Shown here piece after piece: positions 1 to 7,842 of a stretch of 64,000 nt of DNA. The position numbers were made by a program, and so were the translations under genes. Under the pieces are notes generated by a model. It worked only from the letters and a program-made list of their open reading frames with translations, made no database searches and was not told where the DNA came from. The number at the start of each line of letters is the position of its first letter. Within the stretch, counting starts at the first letter, position 1. The DNA is taken from NCBI RefSeq assembly GCF_900113835.1, contig NZ_FOQV01000002.1, positions 868,001 to 932,000 on the forward strand. The letters are read 5' to 3'. The DNA is from Allobosea sp. OK403. GTDB taxonomy: Bacteria; Pseudomonadota; Alphaproteobacteria; Rhizobiales; Beijerinckiaceae.

Positions 1-628
1 CGCCCGCGCCCTGATGACCGGCGCCAAGATCGACGCCTTCGCGATCGAGACCAATCTCGACGGCACCAAGGGCTACTACTCGGTCTTCTACGTGAAGAAG
101 GATTCGCCCTATCAGAAGATCGAGGATCTGAAGGGCAAGAATCTCGGCCTGGTCGACCCGAACTCGACCTCGGGCAACAACGTGCCGCGCTTTGCGCTCG
201 ACGGCATGAAGATCGAGCCTGAGACCTATTTCTCCAAGGTCGTCTATACCGGCAGCCATGAGAACGCCGTGATCGCGCTCGGCCAGGGCACTGTCGACGT
301 CGCCGCCAACTGGTGGAACGACGAGCAGGAATCCAACCTCCTGCGCATGGCCCGCAAGAACATGGTCAAGGCTGAGGATTTCCGAATCATCTATAAGTCC
401 GCGCAGATCGTGAACTCGCCGATGGCCTATCTCTCGGACCTGCCTGAGCCGCTCAAGGCCTCGATCCGCGACGCGGTGCTGAACCTCGCCACCAAGGACA
501 AGGTCGCTTTCGACAAGATCTATGAGGGCAAGCAGGGCCCGCTCGTCGCGGTCGACAACAAGGCCTACGACCCGATCATCGAGCTGAACAAGTTCGTCGA
601 CGCGCTCCGCAAGAAGAAGTCCTCGTAA
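1..628 (+). CDS. phnD: Phosphonate ABC transporter substrate-binding protein PhnD (5' end outside window)
   Basis: Periplasmic binding protein that delivers phosphonates to the PhnCDE importer. Only the C-terminal part (about 208 codons, read from base 2) is in the window; the reading frame is open to the left edge. The segment has the PhnD-type pattern of a 'DLKGKNLGLVDPNSTSG' loop followed by a second lobe with 'AANWWNDEQ', which in this family contributes to the ligand pocket. It is followed by two PhnE-type permeases on the same strand and then the C-P lyase genes, so assignment by context and by sequence agree. The ATPase phnC is expected just upstream, outside the window. Confidence 0.93.
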   Translation, partial: ARALMTGAKIDAFAIETNLDGTKGYYSVFYVKKDSPYQKIEDLKGKNLGLVDPNSTSGNNVPRFALDGMKIEPETYFSKVVYTGSHENAVIALGQGTVDVAANWWNDEQESNLLRMARKNMVKAEDFRIIYKSAQIVNSPMAYLSDLPEPLKASIRDAVLNLATKDKVAFDKIYEGKQGPLVAVDNKAYDPIIELNKFVDALRKKKSS

Positions 629-649
629 GCTTTGGCTTTGCCGGAAAAG

Positions 650-814
650 GCGCGGGGAACCCTCTCCCGGAGGGAGAGGGCAGGGTGAGGGGTCGGCCGC
701 TTGACGCCTTGGCCATAACCTCACCGCAGCCCGCTGCCATGTCGGCGCTCCACTACTCCAACGGCCGACACCTCACCCCTGCCCCTCTCCTTACAGGAGA
801 GGGGTTCCCCGCGC
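650..814. repeat. Intergenic palindromic repeat, CCCTCTCC family, two-armed copy
   Basis: Two arms of about 50 bases (650-699 and 762-814) are inverted copies of each other, each running from GCGCGGGGAAC through a small hairpin (CCCTCTCC / GGAGAGGG) to GTCGGCCG. It lies between phnD and phnE1. A second two-armed copy lies at 43366-43524 and a single-arm copy at 2629-2706. Confidence 0.9.
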
Positions 815-842
815 CCAACCCGGCAACGGATTCGCAATTTCC

Positions 843-1724
843 ATGACCCTCGCGATCGACCGCAACGACCCTGCGATCAGCGGCCATGCCGAGAGCTATC
901 GCCGCGCCATGTCGGCGAAGCGCCGGCAGACGCTGATCGGCGCTGTGATCTTCCTCGTCTGCGTCTGGCTCGCCGCCATCGGCTCGGAGGTCGACCCCGG
1001 CAAATTCATCGAGAACGCCTGGCGCTTCCCGAAATACATCCTTGAGACTATGCCGACCTTGCACTTCGCGACGCTCGGTGCCGACATGGCCGAATGGTTC
1101 TGGGGCATCAAGGGCTGGCTCAAGCTGCTCTGGCAGACCATTCTGATCGCCTATACCGGCACGATCCTGGGTGCGCTCGGCGGCTTCCTGCTCTGCTTCG
1201 TCGCCGCCGCCAATCTCGGCAAATCGCGTGTCCTGCGCTTCGCCACGCGGCGTTTCCTTGAATTCTCCCGCACCGTCCCCGAGATCGTCTTCGCGCTGAT
1301 CTTCGTCATCGCCTTCGGCCTGGGACCGTTGCCCGGCATGCTCGCCATCGCGATCCACACCATGGGCGCCATGGGCAAGCTCTTCTCCGAAGTGGTCGAG
1401 AACATCGACATGAAGCCGGTCGACGGCATGACCGCGACAGGCGCCGGCTGGTGGCAGATCATCCGCTTTGCCGTGGTGCCGCAAGTCCTCTCCAATTTCG
1501 CCAGCTATTCGCTGCTGCGCTTCGAGATCAATGTCCGCGGCGCCTCGATCATGGGCTTCGTCGGCGCCGGTGGCATCGGTCAGGACCTGATCGAGGCGAT
1601 CCGGAAATTCTATTTCACCGACATCAGCGCGATCCTGCTCATGATCATCGCCACCGTGATGCTGATCGACTACGGCACCGAGCGCCTGCGCCACGCCCTT
1701 CTCAGCCTGGAGCATGGCCGATGA
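843..1724 (+). CDS. phnE: Phosphonate ABC transporter permease PhnE, first copy
   Basis: Inner-membrane subunit of the phosphonate importer, 293 residues. It has a hydrophobic segment near residues 35-55 and a block of transmembrane helices with the binding-protein-dependent permease pattern near residues 130-285. The loop 'EVVENIDMKPVDGMTATGA' is the EAA-type loop that docks on the ATPase PhnC. The start at ATG 843 directly follows the palindromic repeat. The stop overlaps the next permease by four bases (ATGA), indicating translational coupling. Tandem phnE genes are common in alphaproteobacterial phn clusters. Confidence 0.93.
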   Translation: MTLAIDRNDPAISGHAESYRRAMSAKRRQTLIGAVIFLVCVWLAAIGSEVDPGKFIENAWRFPKYILETMPTLHFATLGADMAEWFWGIKGWLKLLWQTILIAYTGTILGALGGFLLCFVAAANLGKSRVLRFATRRFLEFSRTVPEIVFALIFVIAFGLGPLPGMLAIAIHTMGAMGKLFSEVVENIDMKPVDGMTATGAGWWQIIRFAVVPQVLSNFASYSLLRFEINVRGASIMGFVGAGGIGQDLIEAIRKFYFTDISAILLMIIATVMLIDYGTERLRHALLSLEHGR

Positions 1725-2575
1725 CGCTTGCCCTCCCCGCCGACGACCGCACCGCGCTCATCGCCCGCCACAAGGCCGCGATCGACGGTTCGCTCAAGAC
1801 CAGGATCGTCACGATCGCGATCGTCGCCGGGCTGCTAGGCCTGTTCCTCTACGGATTGACGACACTCGAGGTCTCGCTCTGGAAGATCCTGCATGGTCTC
1901 GGCAATCTCGGCACCTTCGTCGCCTTGATGCTGCCGCCCGATCCCGGCTCGTTCGGGCGGGCGCTGCTCTTCGTCAAGGCCTTGTTCGAAACCATCGCGA
2001 TCGCCTTCCTCGGCACGATCCTGGCTGCGATCTTCGCCTTTCCACTCGGCTTCATCGCCGCCAAGAATGTCGTCGCCAACCGCGCCGTGCATTTCCTGGC
2101 GCGGCGCTCGCTCGATACCGTTCGCGGCGTCGATGCGCTGATCTGGGCGCTGATCTGGGTCAATGTCGTGGGTCTGGGCCCCTTCGCCGGCATGCTCGCA
2201 ATCATGACCAGCGATCTCGGCGCCTTCGGCAAGCTCTACTCCGAGGCGATCGAATCGGCCGACCGCAAGCCGGTCGAGGGCGTGACCTCGCTTGGCGGCA
2301 GCAAGCTCCACGAGATCCGTTTCGGCCTGATCCCGCAGGTGCTGCCGGTGATCGCGAGCCAGGTGCTCTACTATATCGAATCCAACACCCGCTCCTCGAC
2401 CATCATCGGCATCGTCGGCGCCGGCGGCATCGGGCTTTATCTGGCCGAGACCATCCGCACGCTGGAATGGCAGCAGGTCTCCTTCCTGATCCTGCTGATC
2501 CTGGCGGCCGTGACTGCGATCGACTTCCTCTCCAGCAAACTGCGCTTCGCGATCATCGGGCAACGGGCGGTGTGA
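1721..2575 (+). CDS. phnE: Phosphonate ABC transporter permease PhnE, second copy
   Basis: Second PhnE-type permease, 284 residues, probably forming a heterodimer with the first. The start is ATG 1721, inside the stop of the preceding gene (ATGA overlap). A longer frame exists upstream, but its extra residues are just phnE1 DNA read in the wrong frame. The EAA-like loop 'EAIESADRKPVEGVTSLGG' and the following 'GIVGAGGIGLYLAETIR' block match the first permease closely. The gene ends the forward transport unit; downstream come two intergenic repeats and the oppositely oriented phnF. Confidence 0.93.
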   Translation: MTLALPADDRTALIARHKAAIDGSLKTRIVTIAIVAGLLGLFLYGLTTLEVSLWKILHGLGNLGTFVALMLPPDPGSFGRALLFVKALFETIAIAFLGTILAAIFAFPLGFIAAKNVVANRAVHFLARRSLDTVRGVDALIWALIWVNVVGLGPFAGMLAIMTSDLGAFGKLYSEAIESADRKPVEGVTSLGGSKLHEIRFGLIPQVLPVIASQVLYYIESNTRSSTIIGIVGAGGIGLYLAETIRTLEWQQVSFLILLILAAVTAIDFLSSKLRFAIIGQRAV

Positions 2576-2628
2576 GGGCTTTTTCCTCCGCTCGCGAGAG
2601 AAGGTAGCTCCATCCGAAAACCAGCAAG

Positions 2629-2706
2629 CGCGGGAGCCCTCTCCTGTAAGGAGAGGGCTGGGTGAGGTGTCGGCCGTTTGACGCTTTGGCCGTGGCCTCA
2701 CCGCTG
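2629..2706. repeat. Intergenic repeat, CCCTCTCC family, single-arm copy
   Basis: Matches the left part of the element at 650-735 (small hairpin CCCTCTCC...GGAGAGGG, then GGTGAGGTGTCGGCCG and a TTTGACGC/TTGGCC tail) but lacks the opposing arm. Confidence 0.85.
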
Positions 2707-2712
2707 CTCCAT

Positions 2713-2792
2713 CGTCATTGCGAGCGCAGCGAAGCAATCCGGGAGGCCTCGCTCTACGTCCCCTGGATTGCTTCGCTGCGTTCGCAATGACG
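2713..2792. repeat. Intergenic palindromic repeat, CGTCATTGCGAGCG family
   Basis: Near-perfect inverted repeat: arms 2713-2740 (from CGTCATTGCGAGC to GAAGCAATCC) and 2765-2792 (GGATTGCTTCGC to GCAATGACG), with a 24-base loop. It lies between the convergent phnE2 and phnF ends and may also act as a bidirectional terminator. Confidence 0.9.
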
Positions 2793-2829
2793 GCAAGGTG
2801 TCGCGCAACCGGTCCAGCAGCCGCAGCCC

Positions 2830-3585
2830 TCACTCCTTGAACGGCTCGACCACCATCTCCATGCGCTCGCCGGCAAAGACGCTGTTGACCAGATGGATCG
2901 GCGTCAGGTCCGGCAGGGCGTCGGTCGCGGCCGAGACCATCACGGCGGCGCCGGGCGCGATCTCGAGCAAGAGCGCCTCGCGCTCACTGGCAAGCCGCGC
3001 GGTCAAGCGGGTCGAAAGGCGCACATAATCGTCGATACCAACGGCCTTGAACGCCGCCGTCATCGAGGCGCTTGCCTCACGGAAAACGCGGTCGAAATCC
3101 GGGAAGCGCTCGACCGAGAGCCAATGCGTGCCTGTTCCCATCGGCGTCCCATCGGCACGGCTGAGGCCTTCGATCCGCCACAGCGGCGCCCCCACCTCCA
3201 GGCCGAGTTGCGCACAGGTCTCGGCGTCGCCGGTCTCCATCGCCGTCGACAGCGTCTCGCTTGAGCCGACGATGCCGAGCTTGCCGAAATTGGTGCGCAT
3301 GCTGACCCGCCGGCCGATCGGATAGGGCACGCGCCGCGCGCTGACCTGGGTGCCGCGCCCGCGCGAGACCGTGACCAGCCCCTGCTCGGCCAGATGGCGG
3401 AAGGCCTGGCGCACGGTGTGGCGATGCACGCCATAGCGCTCAGCCAGCACAACCGAGGCCGGTAGCGTATCCCCGACGGCGTAATCGCCGCGGCCGATCG
3501 CGGTTTCGAGCTCACCAGCGATGCGGCGCCACGCCGTGCCGTGCTCATCGGCGGCCTCGCTGACGTCCGGTGCAGCGCGCGTCAT
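2830..3585 (-). CDS. phnF: GntR/UTRA family transcriptional regulator PhnF
   Basis: Likely repressor of the phosphonate genes, 251 residues from ATG 3585. A TTG five codons upstream (3600) is also in frame, but the ATG gives the usual length. The N-terminal winged helix (about residues 15-80) has the GntR pattern 'YGVHRHTVRQAFRHLAEQG'. The rest is a UTRA ligand-binding domain with the PhnF-like segment 'YPIGRRVSMRTNFGKLG'. It is transcribed divergently from phnG, and the short spacer between them carries inverted repeats suited to autoregulation and control of phnG onward. Confidence 0.9.
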   Translation of the reverse strand: MTRAAPDVSEAADEHGTAWRRIAGELETAIGRGDYAVGDTLPASVVLAERYGVHRHTVRQAFRHLAEQGLVTVSRGRGTQVSARRVPYPIGRRVSMRTNFGKLGIVGSSETLSTAMETGDAETCAQLGLEVGAPLWRIEGLSRADGTPMGTGTHWLSVERFPDFDRVFREASASMTAAFKAVGIDDYVRLSTRLTARLASEREALLLEIAPGAAVMVSAATDALPDLTPIHLVNSVFAGERMEMVVEPFKE

Positions 3586-3602
3586 CAAAATTTCATCCAA
3601 AA

Positions 3603-3645
3603 TGTATAGACCTTTCCCGGCGACTAGCCTATCATAGTCTAGACA
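3603..3645. promoter_or_regulatory. Putative PhnF operator region between phnF and phnG
   Basis: The spacer holds TGTATAGACC (3603-3612), similar to the mycobacterial PhnF site TGGTATAGACCA as I recall it, and a perfect 8-base palindrome GTCTAGAC (3637-3644). TGTATAGA and TCTAGACA form an imperfect inverted pair across the spacer. The role is inferred from position and motif only. Confidence 0.45.
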
Positions 3646-3667
3646 TTAGCGGGTGACCAGACGGCAC

Positions 3668-4138
3668 ATGATGATGACCGATACAGATCCGGGCAAGACG
3701 GCGGCGTGCGAGACGACCGCGCGGCAACGCTGGCTGGCGATCCTCGCCCGCGCCTCGCGCGGCGAGATCGAGACATTGGTTGGAGCCGCGCTGCCGGCCC
3801 ATGAAATCCTCAAGGCGCCCGAGACCGGCACGGTGATGGTCGAGGGTCGGGCTGGCGGCGCCGGGCGACGCTTCAACCTCGGCGAGGCGACGGTGACGCG
3901 CTGCGTCGTCAGGCTGGAGAACGGCGCGATGGGTTTCTCCTATGCGCTCGGCCGCGACGGCCGCAAGGCGCGCCTCGCCGCGATCCTCGACGCCAGATTG
4001 CAGAGCGAGGATGCCGATGGCGCGCTTCTCGCCGGCGTGGCGCAACTCGCAGCGACACAGGCCGCGGCGCGCGACCTCGCCTCGTGCAAGGCTGCCACCA
4101 CCAAGGTCGATTTCTTCACTCTGGTCAGGGGCGCGTGA
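3668..4138 (+). CDS. phnG: C-P lyase core subunit PhnG
   Basis: Component of the PhnGHIJ C-P lyase core complex, 156 residues from ATG 3668. GTG 3653 and two further ATGs (3671, 3674) are also in frame, and none has a clear Shine-Dalgarno sequence. The family pattern is visible: 'RQRWLAILARAS' at the N terminus, 'ETGTVMVEGRAGGAGRRFNLGE' region in the middle (glycine-rich, as in E. coli PhnG), 'GFSYALGRD', and the C-terminal 'KVDFFTLVRG'. The stop overlaps the phnH start (TGATG). It begins the forward catalytic operon. Confidence 0.93.
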   Translation: MMMTDTDPGKTAACETTARQRWLAILARASRGEIETLVGAALPAHEILKAPETGTVMVEGRAGGAGRRFNLGEATVTRCVVRLENGAMGFSYALGRDGRKARLAAILDARLQSEDADGALLAGVAQLAATQAAARDLASCKAATTKVDFFTLVRGA

Positions 4139-4740
4139 TGCAGACCGAAAACCTGATCGCAGCCGGCTTCACCGATCCGGTCTTCCAGTCGCAGGCCGCC
4201 TTTCGCGCCGTGCTCGCAGCGCTCTCCGAGCCCGGCACGGTGCAGACGGTGTCCGGAGCGATCCTGCCGCCGGACGGGCTTTGCGCCGCGACCGCGACCG
4301 CCTTGCTGACATTGGCCGATTACGAGACGCCGATCTTCCTGCCGCAACAGCTGCGCGACGGCCCGGCCGGCGCCTGGCTGCGCTTCCATTGCGGCGCGGC
4401 GATCCTGGACGCTCCCGCTGGGGCGGCCTTCGCGGTCATCGACAGCGCGAGCGCGACCCCGCCGCTCGCCGCCTTCGATCTCGGTCACGACCAGTTCCCC
4501 GATCGGTCCGCGACGGTGCTCGTGCAATGCACCGCGCTCACCGGCGGCGAGAGCGTGACCCTGAGCGGCCCCGGCATTGCCGGTAATCGCAGCATCGCCC
4601 CGCAGGGCTTGCGCCCCGGCTTCTGGGCCGAGGTCGCGGCCAATGCCGAGCTCTACCCGCTCGGCGTCGATCTCATCCTCACCTGCGGCAACGCCCTGAT
4701 CGGCCTGCCGCGCACCACGCAGATCGAGGAGACGGCCTGA
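4138..4740 (+). CDS. phnH: C-P lyase core subunit PhnH
   Basis: PhnH, 200 residues, belongs to the C-P lyase complex; with PhnG, PhnI and PhnL it is needed to couple the phosphonate to the ribose of ATP. The start ATG 4138 shares one base with the phnG stop. The longer upstream frame is phnG DNA. The family signature 'FTDPVFQSQAAFRAVLAALSEPG' occurs at residues 10-32, and 'SGPGI' followed by 'LYPLGVDLILT' toward the C terminus. Confidence 0.93.
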   Translation: MQTENLIAAGFTDPVFQSQAAFRAVLAALSEPGTVQTVSGAILPPDGLCAATATALLTLADYETPIFLPQQLRDGPAGAWLRFHCGAAILDAPAGAAFAVIDSASATPPLAAFDLGHDQFPDRSATVLVQCTALTGGESVTLSGPGIAGNRSIAPQGLRPGFWAEVAANAELYPLGVDLILTCGNALIGLPRTTQIEETA

Positions 4741-4763
4741 TGCCCCACCGGGAGGTCTACTAA
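4740..4763 (+). CDS. Possible 7-codon micro-ORF coupling phnH to phnI
   Basis: ATG 4740 overlaps the phnH stop (TGATG) and its TAA stop (4761-4763) overlaps the phnI ATG (TAATG). The peptide would be MPHREVY. A GAGGAG lies about 9 bases upstream of the ATG. It also contains the phnI ribosome-binding site GGGAGGT. It may serve only to carry ribosomes from phnH to phnI, or be chance. Confidence 0.25.
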   Translation: MPHREVY

Positions 4764-5914
4764 TGTATGTCGCGGTCAAAGGCGGCGAGGCCGCGATCCT
4801 CGCCACGCATGATCTGGTCGCGGAAGCGCGACGCGGCAATGAGTCGGTGCCGGAACTCAAGGTCGCGCAGATCCGTGAGCAGCAGGGCCTTGCTTGCGCC
4901 CGCGTCATGAACGAGGGCTCCCTCTACGACCTCGACCTTGCGGCGCTGGCGCTGAAACAGGCGCAGGGCGACGCGATCGAGGCCGCCTTCCTGATGCGGG
5001 CCTATCGCACGACGCTGCCGCGCTTCGGCTCCTCCGAGCCGGTCGATACCGCGCAGATGGCGATCCGGCGGCGGATCTCGGCGACCTATAAGGACCTGCC
5101 AGGCGGGCAGGTGCTCGGACCGACCTATGACTACACGCACCGGCTGTTCGATTTCGCGCTGATGGATGAGGGGCAGTCGGCAATAGGCAGTCGGCAGTCG
5201 AAGACAGTCGAGCAACCCGACTGCCGACTGCCCACTGCCGACTGCCTAGACTCCCACATGCCACGCGTCCCCGACATTCTCGGCGCGGAGGGGTTGATGG
5301 AGGCGGAGGCGCCGCCTGAGGGCGATCCGCGCCCCTTTGACCTCACCCGCGAACCGGTCTCCTTCCCGGCCGATCGCGATGTCCGCCTGCAGGCGATGGC
5401 GCGCGGCGATGAAGGCTTCCTGCTCGGGCTCGGCTACTCCGTGCAGCGCGGCTATGGCGGCAACCACCCCTTCGTCGGCGAGATCAGGGTCGGCGAGGTC
5501 TGCGTCGAATTCGTGCCGGAGGAGCTCGGCTTTTCCGTCGATCTCGGCGAGATCACCCTGACCGAGTGCCAGATGGTCAACCAGTTCCAGGGCTCGAAGG
5601 ACGTCGCGCCGCAATTCACCCGCGGTTACGGGCTCTCCTTCGGCCATTCCGAACGCAAGGCGATGTCGATGTCGCTGGTCGACCGGGCGCTGAAATGCCG
5701 CGAATTCGGCGAGGCCGCCAACTACCCCGCCCAGCAGGACGAGTTCGTGCTCTACCACTCCGACAATGTCGAGGCGGCCGGCTTCGTCGAGCATCTCAAG
5801 CTGCCGCATTACGTCGATTTCCAGGGCGAGCTCGAACTGATCCGCCGCATCACCCGCGAGCGCGAGCAACGGCTGGCGCGCGAACAGGACACCCTGCCGG
5901 AGGCAGCCGAATGA
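4763..5914 (+). CDS. phnI: C-P lyase core subunit PhnI (nucleosidase), with in-frame palindromic insert
   Basis: PhnI displaces adenine from ATP; with PhnG, PhnH and PhnL it forms ribose-1-phosphonate 5-triphosphate. Length is 383 residues, with Shine-Dalgarno GGGAGGT at 4750-4756. The N-terminal half (MYVAVKGGE, THRLFDFALMDEG) and C-terminal half (RGDEGFLLGLGYSVQRGYG, HVEHLKLPHYVDFQ-type end) match E. coli PhnI closely. Between them, residues about 137-162 are encoded by a near-perfect DNA palindrome (5172-5246) that keeps the frame. This falls in a linker that is variable in the family, so the protein is probably functional. The stop overlaps phnJ by four bases. Confidence 0.95.
   Translation: MYVAVKGGEAAILATHDLVAEARRGNESVPELKVAQIREQQGLACARVMNEGSLYDLDLAALALKQAQGDAIEAAFLMRAYRTTLPRFGSSEPVDTAQMAIRRRISATYKDLPGGQVLGPTYDYTHRLFDFALMDEGQSAIGSRQSKTVEQPDCRLPTADCLDSHMPRVPDILGAEGLMEAEAPPEGDPRPFDLTREPVSFPADRDVRLQAMARGDEGFLLGLGYSVQRGYGGNHPFVGEIRVGEVCVEFVPEELGFSVDLGEITLTECQMVNQFQGSKDVAPQFTRGYGLSFGHSERKAMSMSLVDRALKCREFGEAANYPAQQDEFVLYHSDNVEAAGFVEHLKLPHYVDFQGELELIRRITREREQRLAREQDTLPEAAE
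5172..5246. repeat. Palindromic element inside phnI coding sequence
   Basis: Arms 5172-5200 and 5218-5246 are 29-base inverted repeats with two mismatches and a 17-base loop. The arms consist of iterated GGCAGTCGGC/CAGTCGGCAGTCG units. It reads in frame as a linker segment rich in Gln, Ser, Cys and Arg. It resembles intergenic repeat elements of this kind of genome that have landed in a gene, as the RPE elements of Rickettsia do. Confidence 0.9.
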
Positions 5915-6837
5915 ACGCCCATCAGACGCTTCCGGCCGACGATGCAAAGCCGGCTTATAATTATGCCTATCTCGACGAGCAGACCAAGCGGATGATCCGG
6001 CGCGCCTTGCTCAAGGCCGTCGCGGTGCCGGGCTACCAGGTGCCGTTCGGCTCGCGCGAAATGCCGTTGGCACGCGGCTGGGGCACCGGCGGCATCCAGG
6101 TCACGGCTGCGATCATCGGCCCCGACGACACGCTGAAGGTGATCGACCAGGGCGCCGACGACACCACCAACGCCGTCTCGATCCGGCGCTTCTTCGAACG
6201 CACGGCCGATGCTCGCACCACCGAGGCGACGGAGGAGGCGACGATCATCCAGACCCGCCACCGCATCCCGGAGGCGCCGCTCAAGGCCGGCCAGATCATG
6301 GTCTATCAGGTGCCTACGCCCGAACCCTTGCGCCGGCTCGAGCCGCGCGAGGCCGAGACGCGCAAGATGCACGCCTGGGCCGAATACGGGCTGATGCAGG
6401 TCAAGCTCTACGAGAACATCGCCCGCTTCGGCGAGGTGACCACGACCTATGATTACCCGGTCATGGTCAATGGCCGCTATGTCATGGCGCCCTCGCCGAT
6501 CCCAAAATTCGACAATCCCAAGATGCACATGTCGCCGGCTTTGCAGCTCTTCGGCGCCGGTCGCGAGAAGCGCATCTACGCCCTGCCGCCGCATACCAGC
6601 GTGAAGAGCCTCGACTTCGACGACCACCCCTTCCGTATCCAGAGCTGGAACGAGCCCTGCGGGCTTTGCGGCGCGACCGACAGCTATCTCGACGAGGTCG
6701 TCACCGACGACAAGGGCGGGCGCATGTTCGTCTGCTCCGACAGCCACCATTGCGAGACGCGACGGGAAGCCGGCCATCGCGGCGCGATGCTGGCCGACGC
6801 CTCGGCGCTGCATCTGGTCGAGGAGGTGAAATCATGA
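5911..6837 (+). CDS. phnJ: C-P lyase catalytic subunit PhnJ (radical SAM)
   Basis: Radical S-adenosylmethionine enzyme that breaks the C-P bond, giving ribose 1,2-cyclic phosphate 5-phosphate and an alkane. Length is 308 residues from ATG 5911; a longer upstream frame is shadow sequence. Cys250, Cys253 and Cys275 form the CX2CX21C iron-sulfur motif peculiar to PhnJ. Cys281 corresponds to the thiyl-radical cysteine and Gly41 to the glycyl-radical glycine of the E. coli enzyme (Gly32). All key residues are present. It overlaps phnI by four bases. A repeat element separates it from phnK. Confidence 0.97.
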   Translation: MNAHQTLPADDAKPAYNYAYLDEQTKRMIRRALLKAVAVPGYQVPFGSREMPLARGWGTGGIQVTAAIIGPDDTLKVIDQGADDTTNAVSIRRFFERTADARTTEATEEATIIQTRHRIPEAPLKAGQIMVYQVPTPEPLRRLEPREAETRKMHAWAEYGLMQVKLYENIARFGEVTTTYDYPVMVNGRYVMAPSPIPKFDNPKMHMSPALQLFGAGREKRIYALPPHTSVKSLDFDDHPFRIQSWNEPCGLCGATDSYLDEVVTDDKGGRMFVCSDSHHCETRREAGHRGAMLADASALHLVEEVKS

Positions 6838-6862
6838 GCCCCCACGCTGTTCCCACCCACTC

Positions 6863-6957
6863 CCGCCATGGTCGGGCTTGTCCCGACCATCCGCGTCTTC
6901 CTTCGTCGAGGCCTGTGTTCAAGACGTGGATGCTCGCCACAAGGGCGAGCATGACGG
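6863..6957. repeat. Intergenic repeat with two hairpins between phnJ and phnK
   Basis: Contains two hairpins: ATGGTCGGG...CCCGACCAT (6868-6890) and GATGCTCGCC...GGGCGAGCAT (about 6929-6952), joined by 'CCGCGTCTT' and 'AAGACGTGG', which are themselves complementary. It is a typical multi-stem intergenic element placed inside the operon. Confidence 0.88.
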
Positions 6958-6985
6958 CGGAGCGCTATAAGCCGAGAGCCAACCC

Positions 6986-7792
6986 ATGACCGTCCACGTT
7001 TCTCCCCCCGAGGCGAACCTCGATCCCGAGCCGCTGCTCTCCGTCGCCGGCATCAGCCGCTTCTATGGCGAGCGGATCGGCTGCCAAGACGTCTCCTTCG
7101 ACCTCTGGCCGGGCGAAGTGCTCGGCATCGTCGGCGAATCCGGCTCGGGCAAGTCGACCTTGCTGCGCTGCCTCGCCGGCATCGACCGGCCCGACGAGGG
7201 CGAGGTGCTGTTCCGGGGCTCGGGCCAGCCGCTCGACATCTATTCGGTGGCCGAGCAGGAACGCCGCCGCCTGATGCGCACCGCCTGGGGCATCGTCCAC
7301 CAGAACCCGCGCGACGGATTGCGCATGGACGTCTCCGCCGGCGGCAATGTCGGCGAGCGCCTGATGGATCGCGGCGACCGGCATTACGGCAAGATCCGCG
7401 AACGCGCGCTCGACTGGCTCCAGCGCGTCGAGATCGCCGAGAACCGCATCGACGACCGGCCGCGCCAGTTCTCCGGCGGCATGCAGCAGCGCCTGCAGAT
7501 CGCCCGCGTGCTGGTCTCCGAACCGCGCCTCGTCTTCATGGACGAGCCGACAGGCGGCCTCGACGTTTCCGTGCAGGCTCGCCTGCTCGACTTGCTTCGC
7601 GTCCTGGTGCGCGATCTCGGCCTCGCCGCCATCATCGTCACCCACGACCTGGCGGTCGCACGGCTGCTCACCGACCGGTTGATGGTGATGAAGGACGGCC
7701 GCGTCGTCGAGCAGGGCTTGACCGACCAGGTCCTGGACGATCCGCACCACGCCTATACGCAGCTTTTGACTTCGGCGGTGCTGAGTGTGTGA
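6986..7792 (+). CDS. phnK: C-P lyase-associated ABC-type ATPase PhnK
   Basis: ABC-family nucleotide-binding protein of the C-P lyase machinery, 268 residues; in E. coli it binds the core complex at PhnJ rather than a membrane permease. Walker A is GESGSGKS at residues 50-57, the signature is FSGGMQQR, Walker B is [10 protein letters not shown] and the switch histidine is in VTHDLA. The start is ATG 6986, after the palindromic repeat. The product resembles DppD/OppD ATPases, but its position between phnJ and phnL settles the identity. Confidence 0.94.
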   Translation: MTVHVSPPEANLDPEPLLSVAGISRFYGERIGCQDVSFDLWPGEVLGIVGESGSGKSTLLRCLAGIDRPDEGEVLFRGSGQPLDIYSVAEQERRRLMRTAWGIVHQNPRDGLRMDVSAGGNVGERLMDRGDRHYGKIRERALDWLQRVEIAENRIDDRPRQFSGGMQQRLQIARVLVSEPRLVFMDEPTGGLDVSVQARLLDLLRVLVRDLGLAAIIVTHDLAVARLLTDRLMVMKDGRVVEQGLTDQVLDDPHHAYTQLLTSAVLSV

Positions 7793-7842
7793 CGCCCACC
7801 CGTCACACCTTCGTCACCCCGCCCGCACAAGGCACTGACATC

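Noticed and set aside
753..1715. Reverse 320-codon frame over phnE1 and the repeat
   Set aside because: Antisense shadow of a clear permease gene with no family pattern of its own.
3601..3652. Pho box upstream of phnG
   Set aside because: No pair of CTGTCAT-like direct repeats at the right spacing; the visible sites fit a GntR-type regulator better.
5566..6837. PhnJ starting at 5566, as a longer protein
   Set aside because: The extra residues are phnI DNA in another frame; ATG 5911 overlaps the phnI stop and fits the family length.
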